64,000 nt of DNA from Methylophilales bacterium LSUCC0135. Its GTDB lineage: Bacteria > Pseudomonadota > Gammaproteobacteria > Burkholderiales > Methylophilaceae. This document shows, piece by piece, positions 1-11,616 of this stretch. The notes below the pieces were generated by a model that was not told the origin of the DNA, searched no databases, and saw nothing but the letters and a program-made list of their open reading frames with translations. Each line of letters opens with the position of its first letter. Positions within the stretch are counted from its first letter, which is position 1. Location: NCBI GenBank assembly GCA_001704575.1, contig MCAW01000007.1, positions 13,236 to 77,235 on the forward strand, in the 5' to 3' direction. A program made the position numbers and the translations under genes.

Positions 1-573
1 GGCATTCGGCAATTGCCGGCTGATCATGGTATACGCCGCTTCGGTAGCATAGGTTTCCACATCCATGATGACGACCTTGAGCCCTGCCGCTTCGGCTGCT
101 GCAATACGGTCTTCGATCCTTTCCTTGCGCGAAGCGGCAATCAGCACCTCCACCTCCTCTTCAGGGTTGGCAGGCGCCGGACCGAGAACCTGAAAATCGA
201 TATTGACTTCATCCAGCGGGAAAGGAATGTATTGATGCGCCTCCGCTTCAACCTGGACTTCCATCTCCTCATCACGCATGCCGCTCGGCATTAACACTTT
301 TTTGGTGATGACTGCCGCTGCCGGCAACGCGAGCGCAATCGACTTCTCGCGGGTGCCAAGCTGCTTCAGCGCACGTCTGATGGCGTCAACAACACTGTCG
401 AGGTTCGCGATATTGCCATCCGCCATGGCGGCTTTTGCCAAAGGCACAATCGCATAACTTTCCAACTTGTATCCGGATTTGTCGGCGGACAGGTCCACCA
501 TCTTGACAAAGGCGGAGCTGATATCCACCCCAATCACATGCGGCGTACTGGTTGTAAAAAAGTCAAACCTCAA
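1..573 (-). CDS. pilM: Type IV pilus inner-membrane platform protein PilM (partial, N-terminal 191 codons)
   Basis: The first 191 codons of PilM, the actin-like cytoplasmic ATP-binding protein that anchors the PilN/PilO alignment complex of type IV pili; the rest lies beyond the window's left edge. The start is a TTG at 571-573 preceded by a GAAAGAGAG ribosome binding site; the nearby upstream ATG is in another frame and soon stops. Early residues read VIGVDISSAFVKMVDLS, the phosphate-1 type motif of the FtsA/PilM fold, and the segment KVLMPSGMRDEEMEVQ follows around residues 90-110. Divergence from ponA is the usual betaproteobacterial arrangement, with pilNOPQ expected downstream. The family call is secure, the TTG start likely. 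Confidence 0.9.
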   Translation of the reverse strand, partial: MRFDFFTTSTPHVIGVDISSAFVKMVDLSADKSGYKLESYAIVPLAKAAMADGNIANLDSVVDAIRRALKQLGTREKSIALALPAAAVITKKVLMPSGMRDEEMEVQVEAEAHQYIPFPLDEVNIDFQVLGPAPANPEEEVEVLIAASRKERIEDRIAAAEAAGLKVVIMDVETYATEAAYTMISRQLPNA

Positions 574-673
574 AATTGAAAACTCTCTTTCATTATTAGT
601 CATTAAAGCGTGATATTAATAATTTACCTTAAACGCTAGCAACAACTACAAATACTGTAAAGTAAATTTTAGT

Positions 674-702
674 TTTTATTTATTGTTTACGGCACTTATA
701 AT
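674..702 (+). promoter_or_regulatory. Candidate sigma70 promoter for ponA
   Basis: A perfect -10 hexamer TATAAT lies at 697-702, with only a weak T-rich -35 (TTTTAT, 674-679) at the right distance in a strongly AT-rich stretch. The start point would fall about 30 bases before the ponA ATG. The divergent pilM promoter must share this 167-base gap; a TTGCTA/TTAATA pair on the other strand is possible but weak. Confidence 0.35.
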
Positions 703-740
703 GCTGCGTATTCCGGTCTTTTTTTGAATGTATTCAAGTC

Positions 741-3116
741 ATGCTCTCCAAAAAATGGTGGCAATTCCTGATCCTGTTGCCCTTGGTACTCGGCTTGCTG
801 ATGGCAGCCATGGCCGGCCTGGCGGCGGCGTTGATTTACCCAAGCCTGCCCTCTCTTGAAGCGTTGACCGATTATCGGCCCAAGGTGCCGCTGCGCGTCT
901 ACACGGAGGATAACCACCTGATCGGCGAATTCGGCGAGGAGCGCCGCGCTTTCATCAAAATCGAGGATGTGCCTGAATCACTCAAACAAGCCATTCTTGC
1001 GGCCGAAGATGAACGCTTTTACGAGCATGGTGGCGTTGATACGATAGGTATCGTGCGGGCGGCGATCTCTAACATCTCGGCTGGCAGTTTCAAGGAAGGT
1101 GCCAGCACCATCACCATGCAAGTGGCCCGAAATTTTTTCCTGTCCAGCGAAAAAACCGCCACCCGCAAGCTGAGCGAAGCCTTGCTCGCCATCAAGATCG
1201 AGCACAGCCTGAGCAAGGACCAGATTCTTGAGTTGTACATCAACCAGATTTATCTCGGTCAGCGCGCCTATGGTTTTGCAGCGGCGTCACAGGTCTATTA
1301 CGGCAAACCGCTGGAAAAATGCAGCGTAGCAGAAATGGCCATGCTGGCTGGCTTACCCAAGGCACCGTCACGCTACAACCCGTTCGTCAACCCGAAGCGG
1401 GCCGAGGCGCGTCAGCATTACGTGCTAAGACGCATGAATGCACTTGGCTTCATCGACGATACGATCTATCAGGCAGCAATTTCACAGCCTTACAAATTCA
1501 AAAAGCAACAATATTCACACGCGGTTTCGGCAGATTACGTTGCCGAGATTGCCCGTCAGATGATGTATGAACGCTATCAGGATGCCATCTACAGCAGCGG
1601 CATGAAAGTCTACACCACCATCCGCAAGAAAAATCAGGAAGCGGCCAATCTGGCGGTAACACAAGGGATCATCGATTACGAGTTGCGCCGGGGGTTTCGC
1701 GGGCCGGAAAAGGTACTGAGTCACACGGCGGAGGATCTCGGCAACACGGAGTGGCTGGACAACGCACTTGATGACTTTGAACAGTTCAATGGCTTGGTGC
1801 CTGCCATCGTGAAGAAAATCAGCGAAAAATCCGTCCGGCTTTACATCAAGAATGTTGGTCCGGCAGATGTCAGTGGTGAAGGACTTTACCTGGTCAAGCG
1901 CGACATGGCACTGAAAGACGTAAAAAAACGCAAACTGGTCGCCGGCGCGGTGGTTCGCGTCCATCAATCCGGCAAGGATTGGAAAATCGTCCAGCTGCCC
2001 GAGGTTGAAGCGGCGCTGGTCGCGCTCGACCCGAAAAACGGCGCAGTCACGGCACTGGTGGGCGGCTTCAATTTCAACCGCAGCAAATTCAATCACGTCA
2101 CCCAGGCCTGGCGACAGCCCGGATCCAGCTTCAAGCCGTTCATCTACTCCGCCGCACTGGAAAAAGGCCTGACCCCTGCCTCCATGATCGATGACGAGCC
2201 GATTTATCTCTCCGCCGAGGAAACCGGCAGTGGCAAGAGCTGGGAGCCGAAAAACTTCGATGCCAACTACGAAGGCCCGATGCGCATGAGAACGGCGCTG
2301 ACCAAATCCAAGAACATGGTTTCAATCCGCATACTGGAAGACATCGGCGTCGATTACGCGCGCGATTACATCACCCGTTTCGGCTTCTCGGCCAAGGATC
2401 ATCCGCCCGTGCTCGCCATGGCGCTGGGATCAGGCTCCGTGACGGCGTGGCAGATGGCAGGCGGTTATGCGGTATTCGCCAACGGTGGCTATCAGGTGCA
2501 ACCGCACATCATCAGCAAAATTGTCGACAGCAAGGGCAATGTGATTCAGAAAACAAAATTTACTGTCGCAGGCAAGGATGCGAATCGTGTCATCGATAAC
2601 CGCAACGCCTTCCTCATGAGCTCGATGATGCAGGATGTCGTGAGGGTAGGGACGGCATCTCGTGCAAACAGCCTCGGAAGAAACGACCTCGCGGGCAAAA
2701 CCGGCACCACCAACGGCCTGGTCGATGCCTGGTTCGCCGGCTACAGCCCGGCACAAGTGGCCGTGGCATGGATGGGCTACGACAAGCCGAAGTCGCTGGG
2801 TACTCATGAGACCGGCGGCCGCGCCGCCTTGCCGATCTGGATTGATTACATGTCCAGCGCGCTCAAGGGTGTGCCGGACAATCCTTATTCACCCCCGGAA
2901 GGGATCAGTTCGATCAAGATCAATCAGGAAACCGGCATGCGGGTGGACGAGAGCCAGCCCGGCTTCTATGAGTTTTTCTACCACGAGTTCCCGCCACCAG
3001 AAGAAACGACGATGCATGAGCCCGGCGGCTTCTCGCCGTTTCCGGGGCATGACACCGGCCCTGCTCCGGCGCCATCCAGAGACGGAGTGCCATCCTTCCT
3101 GGATCAGCTGTTCTGA
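741..3116 (+). CDS. ponA: Penicillin-binding protein 1A, bifunctional peptidoglycan glycosyltransferase/transpeptidase
   Basis: Class A PBP that polymerises lipid II and cross-links the glycan strands in the periplasm. The short cytoplasmic tail is followed by a membrane anchor at residues 8-32. The GT51 domain has the EDERFYEHGG motif (catalytic Glu89) and GASTITMQ near 120. An OB-like insert of about 150 residues precedes the transpeptidase, which has SSFK (nucleophile Ser462, Lys465), SKN near 530 and KTGTTNG (Lys653). At 791 residues it has the normal proteobacterial length. No clear Shine-Dalgarno precedes the ATG, but the membrane anchor starts directly after it. The C-terminus is rich in Pro and Gly. 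Confidence 0.97.
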   Translation: MLSKKWWQFLILLPLVLGLLMAAMAGLAAALIYPSLPSLEALTDYRPKVPLRVYTEDNHLIGEFGEERRAFIKIEDVPESLKQAILAAEDERFYEHGGVDTIGIVRAAISNISAGSFKEGASTITMQVARNFFLSSEKTATRKLSEALLAIKIEHSLSKDQILELYINQIYLGQRAYGFAAASQVYYGKPLEKCSVAEMAMLAGLPKAPSRYNPFVNPKRAEARQHYVLRRMNALGFIDDTIYQAAISQPYKFKKQQYSHAVSADYVAEIARQMMYERYQDAIYSSGMKVYTTIRKKNQEAANLAVTQGIIDYELRRGFRGPEKVLSHTAEDLGNTEWLDNALDDFEQFNGLVPAIVKKISEKSVRLYIKNVGPADVSGEGLYLVKRDMALKDVKKRKLVAGAVVRVHQSGKDWKIVQLPEVEAALVALDPKNGAVTALVGGFNFNRSKFNHVTQAWRQPGSSFKPFIYSAALEKGLTPASMIDDEPIYLSAEETGSGKSWEPKNFDANYEGPMRMRTALTKSKNMVSIRILEDIGVDYARDYITRFGFSAKDHPPVLAMALGSGSVTAWQMAGGYAVFANGGYQVQPHIISKIVDSKGNVIQKTKFTVAGKDANRVIDNRNAFLMSSMMQDVVRVGTASRANSLGRNDLAGKTGTTNGLVDAWFAGYSPAQVAVAWMGYDKPKSLGTHETGGRAALPIWIDYMSSALKGVPDNPYSPPEGISSIKINQETGMRVDESQPGFYEFFYHEFPPPEETTMHEPGGFSPFPGHDTGPAPAPSRDGVPSFLDQLF

Positions 3117-3140
3117 TTCGGCCTGCAATCCCGGAAAATC

Positions 3141-3761
3141 ATGGCAAAGGAGAACGGCAGAAACTCGCATCTGCGGCAGCGCATCGCCCAGCTTGCTGCC
3201 CGCTTCATGGCGGACGAAGGTATATCAGACTACGCATATGCCAAGAAGAAAGCCGGCAGGCAGCTCGGCATCATGGAAGATCATTGCATGCCGACCAACG
3301 CCGAAATCGAGGAAGAAATCCGCATTTTCCATGAAATCTACAACAGTGAAGACCAGCCGGAAGCTCTGCTACAGCTGAGAAAAGATGCCCTTGTCGTCAT
3401 GGAAATGCTGCAGCGCTTCAATCCACACCTCACCGGCGCGGTGCTCGATGGCACCGCCGGGCGCTATGCAACGACCGATATCCATCTCTACGCGGAAAGC
3501 CTGAAGGAAGTGGAGATGTTTCTGCTCAATCTGCAGGTGCCGTATGAAAGCAGCGAAAAATCCTACCGCTCGCAAAAAGACAAACGCAACGGCGACCGCC
3601 GCAAAGTGCCGGTATTCACGCTGGAAGGCCCGAACGGCATCATCCGTCTCAGCGTGTTTGATGCCGACGACAGCCGCGCACCGCCCAAAAGTCCGGTCGA
3701 TGGCCAGAGCATGCAGAAAGCCAATCTATCCGGACTGCGTGCACTGATCGCAAAGGGCTAG
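3141..3761 (+). CDS. Conserved hypothetical protein, possibly nucleotidyltransferase-like
   Basis: A 206-residue soluble protein starting 24 bases after ponA, so probably co-transcribed with it. No signal peptide or membrane segment. The N-terminal half is helical and charged; residues about 95-130 (HLTGAVLDGTAGRYATTDIH, then an LYAESLKEVEMF helix) resemble the core of a minimal nucleotidyltransferase fold (Gly-Thr then an Asp-x-His strand), but this is an inference from a short pattern. A basic segment with KSYRSQKDKRNGDRRK lies at about 145-160. I do not recognise a characterised family and assign no function. Confidence 0.8.
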   Translation: MAKENGRNSHLRQRIAQLAARFMADEGISDYAYAKKKAGRQLGIMEDHCMPTNAEIEEEIRIFHEIYNSEDQPEALLQLRKDALVVMEMLQRFNPHLTGAVLDGTAGRYATTDIHLYAESLKEVEMFLLNLQVPYESSEKSYRSQKDKRNGDRRKVPVFTLEGPNGIIRLSVFDADDSRAPPKSPVDGQSMQKANLSGLRALIAKG

Positions 3762-3791
3762 CCCAGAGTCCAACAATCCGTTGAAAACACA

Positions 3792-3829
3792 GGATTCCGG
3801 ATAACCGCTGCGCGGTTTCCGCAATGACG
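3792..3829. repeat. REP-like palindromic element between convergent genes
   Basis: An imperfect palindrome with arms CGGATAACCGC and GCGGTTTCCG around a short TGC loop, ending in GCAATGACG. It resembles the class of dispersed bacterial repeats that read GGATTCC...GGAATGACG. It sits between the convergent hypothetical gene and hemB, where it could also protect or end both transcripts. Whether it recurs in the genome cannot be seen here. Confidence 0.5.
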
Positions 3830-3917
3830 AGGTTGATTTAAATTCAGGTTTTGTCTGGCCATCTTCAGGCGCTTTTTTCCGGTTCCATTCTCCTGCTTTG
3901 CGGGAGATGCCGGGCGA

Positions 3918-4967
<1,050 letters not shown>

Positions 4968-4984
4968 CTACCAAGTTTGCCGGC

Positions 4985-5773
4985 TCAGCCAAACACCCGC
5001 GCCAGTTCGGCACCCGGATCAGGCTGACGCATGAAGGCTTCACCGACCAGGAAGGTGTGTACATCATGGCTGCGCATCAAGGCCACGTCTTCCGGCGTGA
5101 ATATACCCGATTCGGTCACCACACAGCGATCGTCCGGCATCTGCTTCAGCAGGTCCAGCGTCGTTTGCAGCGTGACTTCAAAGGTGCGCAGATTGCGGTT
5201 GTTGATGCCGACCAGCGGGGTTTTGAGCTGCAAGGCCTGCTGCAGTTCTTCGGCGTCATGCACTTCGACCAGCACCGCCATGCCGAGGTCATGCGCGAGG
5301 TCTTCCAGTTCATGCATTTTCGGCAGGTCGAGCGCCGCCGCAATCAGCAGAATGCAATCGGCGCCCATCGCGCGGGCTTCGTAAACCTGATACTTGTCGA
5401 TCATGAAATCCTTGCGCAATACCGGCAGCTTGCAAGCGGCTCTAGCTTCGCGCAAATAATCGGCACTGCCCTGAAAATAAGTCGCATCGGTCAGCACGGA
5501 GAGACAGGCGGCACCGCCTTTTTCGTAGCTGCGGGCGATCTCGGCAGGATGGAAATCGGCGCGGATCACGCCTTTCGAGGGGCTGGCCTTTTTGATCTCG
5601 GCAATCACCGCAGGTTTGTCAGCGAGGATTCTGGCGTGGATGCTGCCGGCAAAATCGCGTGCATCAGGTGCTGCCCAAGCCTCGTCGCGCACCTTGGATA
5701 AAGGCTTGGCGGCGCTTGCCGCATCGACTTCGGCGCGCTTGGTGGCAAGAATTTTTTTCAGTATGTCAGACAT
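4985..5773 (-). CDS. trpC: Indole-3-glycerol-phosphate synthase
   Basis: Closes the indole ring of CdRP to give indole-3-glycerol phosphate, the fourth step of tryptophan synthesis. The (beta/alpha)8 barrel shows [10 protein letters not shown] at residues 59-68 (catalytic Lys region), VGINNRNL near 185 and the phosphate-binding FLVGEAFMR near the C-terminus. At 262 residues it is a stand-alone enzyme, not fused to TrpF as in enterics. It starts 23 bases after the DUF3465 gene in the same operon. Confidence 0.97.
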   Translation of the reverse strand: MSDILKKILATKRAEVDAASAAKPLSKVRDEAWAAPDARDFAGSIHARILADKPAVIAEIKKASPSKGVIRADFHPAEIARSYEKGGAACLSVLTDATYFQGSADYLREARAACKLPVLRKDFMIDKYQVYEARAMGADCILLIAAALDLPKMHELEDLAHDLGMAVLVEVHDAEELQQALQLKTPLVGINNRNLRTFEVTLQTTLDLLKQMPDDRCVVTESGIFTPEDVALMRSHDVHTFLVGEAFMRQPDPGAELARVFG

Positions 5774-5796
5774 CGTCGTTACATCATCCGTGAAGA

Positions 5797-6245
5797 TTAT
5801 TGATAAGTGCGGCCCCGGTGCTGCAACCAGCCGCCCGGGTGGCGGCCGCGCGGGTCATGATGCGTCCAGTGCAGCACGCCGCCCTTGCTGCTCCATTCGT
5901 ACTGTCCGCTGAACACCACCTCATCGCCAGCCGCCAGCGATTCGATGCGCGGCGCCAGATCGATGTTGTGTGCCACCAGCACGGTCTGCCGGGGATTCAC
6001 CCGCAGGATGAAACGCTGGTGGCGCGAGCCGTCATTGTCATCTGCCAGCAGACGAGTCACCACACCACGGCCTTCAACCAGCAGATTGCTGCGACGCTGC
6101 TCGAAAGCTTCCTGCAGCAGCGGGTTATCGAGTACGCCAACAGCCGCTGCCGCGCTCTGCTGCGGCGCATTTCCGGCCTGCGCAGGCCGCTCATGCTGGT
6201 AGCCCGCATAGAGCAATACCAGCGCTAGCGCGGCCAGCCATATTC

Positions 6246-6249
<4 letters not shown>
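5797..6249 (-). CDS. DUF3465-family small exported protein inside the trp operon
   Basis: A 150-residue protein with an N-terminal hydrophobic segment (residues 3-16, [16 protein letters not shown]), probably a signal peptide or anchor, followed by a periplasmic domain. The C-terminus carries the family hallmark [15 protein letters not shown] plus a short tail. The central part ([20 protein letters not shown]) looks like an OB-type beta barrel. Its ATG overlaps the trpD stop (ATGA), so it is translationally coupled to trpD, and trpC follows 23 bases later. The function is not known; nothing in the sequence links it chemically to tryptophan synthesis, so the coupling is notable. Confidence 0.85.
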
Positions 6250-7270
<1,021 letters not shown>

Positions 7271-7274
<4 letters not shown>

Positions 7275-7855
7275 GCCCGTGCTCCGGCAGGCCAGGCAGT
7301 GAGGAAGTTCTGCAACAGCTCGTGGCCGTATTCGGTCAGGATGGATTCGGGATGGAACTGCACGCCTTCGACCGCCAGCGTCTTGTGGCGCACGCCCATG
7401 ATCTCGCCGTCTTCGGTCCAGGCGGTAATTTCCAGGCAATCCGGAATGGTCTCGCGCTCAATCACCAGCGAATGGTAGCGGGTGGCGGTATAGGGGTTGG
7501 GCAGGCCGCGGAAGACGCCGACATCCTTGTGGAAGATGGAAGAAGTCTTGCCGTGCATCAGCTGTTTGGCGTGCACGATACGGCCGCCGAAAGCCTGGCC
7601 GATGCTCTGGTGGCCGAGGCAGACACCCAGAATCGGCACCTTGCCGGCGAATTCGTGGATTAGCGGCACTGAAATACCGGCTTCGTTCGGCGTGCAGGGG
7701 CCGGGGGATATGACGATATGGTCGGGCTTGAGCGCCGCGACTTTGGCCAGATCAATCTCGTCATTGCGGTAAACCTGAACGTCTTCGCCCAGCTCACCCA
7801 GATATTGCACAAGGTTATAGGTGAAGGAATCGTAGTTATCTATCATCAACAGCAT
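7271..7855 (-). CDS. trpG: Anthranilate synthase component II (glutamine amidotransferase)
   Basis: Class I glutamine amidotransferase that supplies ammonia to TrpE, and in many bacteria also to PabB. The catalytic Cys79 lies in [15 protein letters not shown] and the His/Glu of the triad in [16 protein letters not shown] near the C-terminus. The oxyanion motif [11 protein letters not shown] is at 50-60. Length 194 residues is usual. It follows trpE by 36 bases and overlaps trpD by 4, so expression is coupled to trpD. Because pabA-type duplicates are common, a dual role is possible. Confidence 0.96.
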
Positions 7856-7891
7856 GGCAGTTACCTTTTCTCTTTGCGCTTCGCGGCTGGC

Positions 7892-9379
7892 TCAGCAATC
7901 ATCGCTATCGAGCCCGGCCAGCACCATTTCTGCCGCGCGCAAAACGGCGCGGGCCTTGTTCTGCGTTTCCATCCACTCGCTGTCGGGCACGGAATCAGCG
8001 ACGATACCGGCACCCGCCTGCGAATAGAGCACCTTGTCCTTGATGACGCCGGTACGGATCGCAATGGCGACATCCATATCGCCGTTGAAGCCGAGATAAC
8101 CGACGGCACCGGCATAGATGCCGCGTCTGGAAGGCTCCAGTTCATCGATGATTTCCATCGCCCGCACCTTGGGCGCACCGCTAACGGTACCGGCCGGAAA
8201 AGTAGCCTTCAATACATCGATGGCGTCCATGCCGGGCTTTAGCTTGCCCTCGACGTTGGAAACAATATGCATGACGTGCGAATAGCGCTCGATCACCATG
8301 CTGTCGGTCACCTTGACCGAGCCGGTCTGCGCGACACGACCGACATCGTTACGGCCGAGGTCCATCAGCTGCACATGTTCGGCGCGCTCCTTGGGGTCGG
8401 CCAGCAGTTCTTCTGCCAGCGCAAGATCCTGCTCGCGCGTGGCGCCTCGTGGTCGGGTGCCGGCAATCGGGCGTGCAGTGACGGTATCGCCTTCCAGCCG
8501 CACCAGAATCTCGGGAGAGGCGCCGACCACGTGATGATCGCCCATGTCGTAATAGAACATGTAGGGCGACGGGTTGAGGCTGCGCAATGCGCGATAGAGC
8601 GACAGCGGCGGCGCGGCGAAAGGCTGTGCCATGCGCTGCGAAAGCACGACCTGCATGATGTCGCCATCGAATATGTACTGCTTGGCTTTCTCTACTGCGG
8701 CCTTGAAGTTCGCCTCGCCGAATTCGGAGCTGGCCACGGTTTTCTGCATCGGCCGGGCCTCGGGCACGCTCACCGGCGTTCTCAGCAAACGGATCAGCGC
8801 CTGCAGTCTGGCCCTGGCCTTGTCGTAGGCACCGGCAACTGCAGGGTCGGCATAGACGATGAAATAAAGTTTGCCGGAGAGATTGTCCACCACCGCCAGC
8901 TCTTCCGACACCATCAGCAGCACATCAGGCACTTCAAGCGCATCGGGCTTCTGTGTCGCCACCAGCCTGCGTTCGATGTAGCGCACCGTTTCGTAACCGA
9001 AATAACCGGCCAGACCGCCGGTGAAACGCGGCAGACCGTCATATGGCGGCACCTTGAAGCGGGCCTGATAGCTTTTGACGAAATCAAGCGGGTTGACGTC
9101 GCTGACAGCTTCGACCACCTGCCCGTCCTCGATCACTTCAACCTGATGGCCACGCGCCACCAGCCTTGTTTTTGCCGGCAGTCCGATAATCGAATAACGG
9201 CCAAAGCGTTCGCCGCCCTGCACCGATTCAAGCAGGTAGCTGTATGGCTGGTTGGCAAGCTTGAGATAAAGCGAGAGCGGGGTATCGAGGTCAGCGAAAG
9301 TTTCGGTGACCAGTGGAATACGATTGAAGCCCTGCTTGGCCAGGGCTTCGAATCCGGATTGATTCATCATTTGCAACAT
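7892..9379 (-). CDS. trpE: Anthranilate synthase component I
   Basis: Chorismate-using subunit that makes anthranilate with TrpG ammonia. The feedback site LLES (49-52) with Ser63 is intact, so the enzyme is probably inhibited by tryptophan. The C-terminal chorismate-binding domain shows [27 protein letters not shown] and [19 protein letters not shown] choose the ATG at 9377-9379 because GGAG lies 5 bases upstream (9385-9388) and the resulting 495 residues fit the family. A longer in-frame start at 9448 would translate through the leader hairpins and is less likely. The upstream region carries a Trp-rich leader peptide. Confidence 0.97.
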   Translation of the reverse strand: MLQMMNQSGFEALAKQGFNRIPLVTETFADLDTPLSLYLKLANQPYSYLLESVQGGERFGRYSIIGLPAKTRLVARGHQVEVIEDGQVVEAVSDVNPLDFVKSYQARFKVPPYDGLPRFTGGLAGYFGYETVRYIERRLVATQKPDALEVPDVLLMVSEELAVVDNLSGKLYFIVYADPAVAGAYDKARARLQALIRLLRTPVSVPEARPMQKTVASSEFGEANFKAAVEKAKQYIFDGDIMQVVLSQRMAQPFAAPPLSLYRALRSLNPSPYMFYYDMGDHHVVGASPEILVRLEGDTVTARPIAGTRPRGATREQDLALAEELLADPKERAEHVQLMDLGRNDVGRVAQTGSVKVTDSMVIERYSHVMHIVSNVEGKLKPGMDAIDVLKATFPAGTVSGAPKVRAMEIIDELEPSRRGIYAGAVGYLGFNGDMDVAIAIRTGVIKDKVLYSQAGAGIVADSVPDSEWMETQNKARAVLRAAEMVLAGLDSDDC

Positions 9380-9384
9380 AAAAT

Positions 9385-9509
9385 CTCCAACATGAACATT
9401 CTGCGATGGCAGCGCACCGTTGCCGGATTTGCGCTGCGTGGCGGGCATAATTGAACACCCGGTGGTTTCTAGGGCCTGTTCAGGACCACCATCGCCAGGA
9501 GGTGTGTTC
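9385..9509 (-). promoter_or_regulatory. Predicted trp attenuator / leader RNA upstream of trpE
   Basis: The RNA read on the minus strand can fold in exclusive ways. Fold A pairs the leader's ACC-CAC-GAA codon region (9501-9509) with 9453-9460 and the GGTGGT of the Trp codons (9485-9490) with ACCACC (9461-9466). Fold B pairs TGAACA/CCC at the leader's end (9472-9474 and 9477-9482) with GGG/TGTTCA at 9452-9460. A third hairpin, GCAGCGC/GCGCTGC (9409-9415 with 9431-9437), has an inner CCG-GCAA-CGG tetraloop stem. A second TGTTCA at 9393-9398, beside the trpE Shine-Dalgarno, could also pair with 9477-9482. No U-tract follows, so control may be Rho-dependent or translational. Confidence 0.6.
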
Positions 9510-9530
9510 GAGATTCATGCTGATGTCCAT
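9480..9530 (-). CDS. trpL: Tryptophan-rich leader peptide (16 residues)
   Basis: A 17-codon open frame encoding [16 protein letters not shown], with Trp at positions 12, 14 and 15. It begins 10 bases after the rpe stop and ends about 100 bases before the trpE start. Clustered Trp codons, the correct strand, and a stop codon buried in one of two competing hairpins are the marks of a trp attenuation peptide. The weak point is the ribosome binding site: no good AGGAG precedes the first ATG, nor the second in-frame ATG (residue 5). High tryptophan would let the ribosome reach the stop and block the 9472-9482 strand. Confidence 0.7.
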   Translation of the reverse strand: MDISMNLEHTSWRWWS

Positions 9531-9540
9531 GACGAATCGC

Positions 9541-10239
9541 CTAGACTTTTGCCAGTTCGGCGCGCAGGGCGCTGACAACCGTATTGTAGCGATTGGGATC
9601 GGTGTCCTTGCCGGCACCGAAAATCGCGGAACCAGCAACAAAAGTGTCGGCACCGGCGCGGGCGACTTCAGCGATGTTGGCAGCGTTGACGCCACCGTCG
9701 ACTTCCAGCCAGATTTCGCGGCCGGTCTTTTCGGTGTAGACATCGATGCGGGCGCGGGCAGCTCTGAGCTTGTCGAGCGTGCTGGGGATGAATTTCTGGC
9801 CGCCGAAGCCAGGGTTGACCGACATCAGCAGAATCATGTCGACCTTGTCCATCACGTAGTCCAGATAATCGAGCGGCGTTGCCGGGTTGAACACCAGACC
9901 GGACTTGCAACCGTGGTCACGCACCAGCGAGAGACTGCGGTCGATATGCTCGGAAGCCTCGGGGTGGAAGGTAATGATGTTGGCGCCGGCCTTGGCAAAA
10001 TCCGGAATGATGCGGTCAACCGGCTTCACCATCAGGTGCACGTCGATAATGGCATCGGTCACCGGACGGATGGCTTCGCAGACCAGCGGCCCGATCGTCA
10101 GGTTGGGGACGTAGTGGTTGTCCATCACATCGAAGTGAACGATATCGGTACCGGATGTAATGACGTCGGTAATTTCCTGACCCAGTTTGGCAAAATTGGC
10201 GGAAAGAATACTTGGTGCGATTCTGAATTGTTTGGCCAT
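9541..10239 (-). CDS. rpe: Ribulose-phosphate 3-epimerase
   Basis: Interconverts ribulose 5-phosphate and xylulose 5-phosphate in the pentose-phosphate (and, if present, Calvin or RuMP) pathway. Signature pieces are [15 protein letters not shown] at the N-terminus, [17 protein letters not shown] (metal-binding His and Asp) and [15 protein letters not shown]. Length 232 residues is normal. It is first in the rpe-trp run; the phosphoglycolate phosphatase gene that often sits between rpe and trpE in relatives is missing, and the leader peptide starts 10 bases after its stop, so some trp transcription may come from the rpe promoter. Confidence 0.97.
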   Translation of the reverse strand: MAKQFRIAPSILSANFAKLGQEITDVITSGTDIVHFDVMDNHYVPNLTIGPLVCEAIRPVTDAIIDVHLMVKPVDRIIPDFAKAGANIITFHPEASEHIDRSLSLVRDHGCKSGLVFNPATPLDYLDYVMDKVDMILLMSVNPGFGGQKFIPSTLDKLRAARARIDVYTEKTGREIWLEVDGGVNAANIAEVARAGADTFVAGSAIFGAGKDTDPNRYNTVVSALRAELAKV

Positions 10240-10304
10240 GATGTGAATTCTAAAATTTGCGGATAAAAAGGCATTTTAACCGCAAACGTCAGACAAAAAC
10301 ACCG

Positions 10305-10333
10305 TTGGACGCCGGTTTGTGTTGCTTAAGAAT
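10305..10333 (+). promoter_or_regulatory. Weak sigma70 promoter candidate for hemA
   Basis: TTGGAC at 10305-10310 and AAGAAT at 10328-10333 with a 17-base spacer, 23 bases before the hemA start, inside the 117-base gap between divergent rpe and hemA. Both boxes deviate from consensus, so this is only a candidate. Confidence 0.3.
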
Positions 10334-10356
10334 CAGCGATACAGGAAAATTACGGA

Positions 10357-11613
10357 ATGCATTTATTCACAGTCGGCGTTAACCACAACACCGCACCCAT
10401 ATCCATCCGCGAACACATTGCCTTCCAGAACGAACATCTGGCCGATGCCCTGCGCGACCTGACTTCGCGCGGCAGCGCCTTTGGCGTCAAGGAAGCGGCG
10501 ATACTCTCGACCTGCAACCGCACGGAGCTCTATTGCAACACCGATGATCCGCAGCGCGCGCTTGAGTGGCTGGCGAATTACCACAGGCTCAACCCTGAAA
10601 ATATCGAGCCGTATGCCTATACCCTGCCGCAGCAGGATGCCGTCAAACATACTTTCCGCGTCGCATCGGGTCTGGATTCCATGGTGCTGGGCGAGCCGCA
10701 GATTCTCGGACAGATGAAACAGGCGGTGAAAATCGCCGATCATGCAGGCACCTTGGGTACGCTGTTGCACAAGCTGTTTCAGCGCACTTTTGCGGTAGCA
10801 AAGGAAGTGCGCACCAACACCGATATCGGCGCCAGCTCTCTCTCCATGGCCGCCGCTTCGGTCAGGCTGGCGCAGCGCATCTACGGCAAGCTCGAAGGTC
10901 TCAGCGTGCTGTTCATCGGCGCCGGGGAAATGATCGAGCTCTGTGCCGAACATTTCACCGCGCAAAAACCGGGCAAGGTCACTATCGCCAACCGCACGCT
11001 GGACCGCGGTCATGAGCTCGCTGATCGCATCGGCGGCGAAGCCATTCTGCTGTCGGAAATTCCCGAACGGCTGGCCGAGTTCGATATCGTCATCACCTCC
11101 ACCGCCAGCCAGCTGCCAATTGTCGGCCTCGGCATGGTCGAACGTGCGATCAAGGCACGCAAGCACCGGCCCATTTTCATGGTCGATCTCGCCGTGCCGC
11201 GCGATATCGAACCGGAAGCGGGCGAACTGGAAGACGTCTATCTCTACACCGTCGACGACCTTGCGCAAGTGGTGCAGGAAGGTCTCGGCAACCGGCAGGA
11301 AGCCGCCGCCGAAGCTGAAGCGATCATCGAACTGCGCGTGCAGAACTTCATGCAATGGCTGAAGACGCGCGATGCGGTGCCGACCATACGTGCCTTGCGC
11401 GAGCAGGCCGAGCAACACCGCCGCTACGAACTGGACAAGGCGCAACGCATGCTGGCACGCGGCGAGGACCCGGCGCTTGTGCTCGAAACCCTCAGCAACG
11501 CGCTGACCAACAAACTCCTTCATGGCCCCAGCCATGCCCTCAACCACACTCACGGCGAAGACCGCGAACAGCTCGAATCGTTGTTGCGCCAGCTTTACCA
11601 GATACAAGACTGA
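10357..11613 (+). CDS. hemA: Glutamyl-tRNA reductase
   Basis: Reduces glutamyl-tRNA(Glu) to glutamate-1-semialdehyde with NADPH, the first and regulated step of C5-pathway heme synthesis. The catalytic Cys53 sits in [13 protein letters not shown]; the substrate domain also has [15 protein letters not shown], and the NADPH fold begins at VLFIGAGEM near residue 187. The C-terminal dimerisation helix follows. At 418 residues it is full length. It heads hemA-prfA-prmC, a common proteobacterial order; prfA starts 3 bases after the stop codon. Confidence 0.97.
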   Translation: MHLFTVGVNHNTAPISIREHIAFQNEHLADALRDLTSRGSAFGVKEAAILSTCNRTELYCNTDDPQRALEWLANYHRLNPENIEPYAYTLPQQDAVKHTFRVASGLDSMVLGEPQILGQMKQAVKIADHAGTLGTLLHKLFQRTFAVAKEVRTNTDIGASSLSMAAASVRLAQRIYGKLEGLSVLFIGAGEMIELCAEHFTAQKPGKVTIANRTLDRGHELADRIGGEAILLSEIPERLAEFDIVITSTASQLPIVGLGMVERAIKARKHRPIFMVDLAVPRDIEPEAGELEDVYLYTVDDLAQVVQEGLGNRQEAAAEAEAIIELRVQNFMQWLKTRDAVPTIRALREQAEQHRRYELDKAQRMLARGEDPALVLETLSNALTNKLLHGPSHALNHTHGEDREQLESLLRQLYQIQD

Positions 11614-11616
11614 ACC

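Noticed and set aside
9409-9437. GC-rich hairpin before trpE as an intrinsic terminator
   Set aside because: No T-tract follows, so it is kept only as part of the leader structure.
9380-9448. Upstream in-frame ATG as the trpE start (23 extra residues)
   Set aside because: It would translate the GCAGCGC/GCGCTGC hairpin, lacks a good ribosome site, and GGAG sits correctly for the ATG at 9379.
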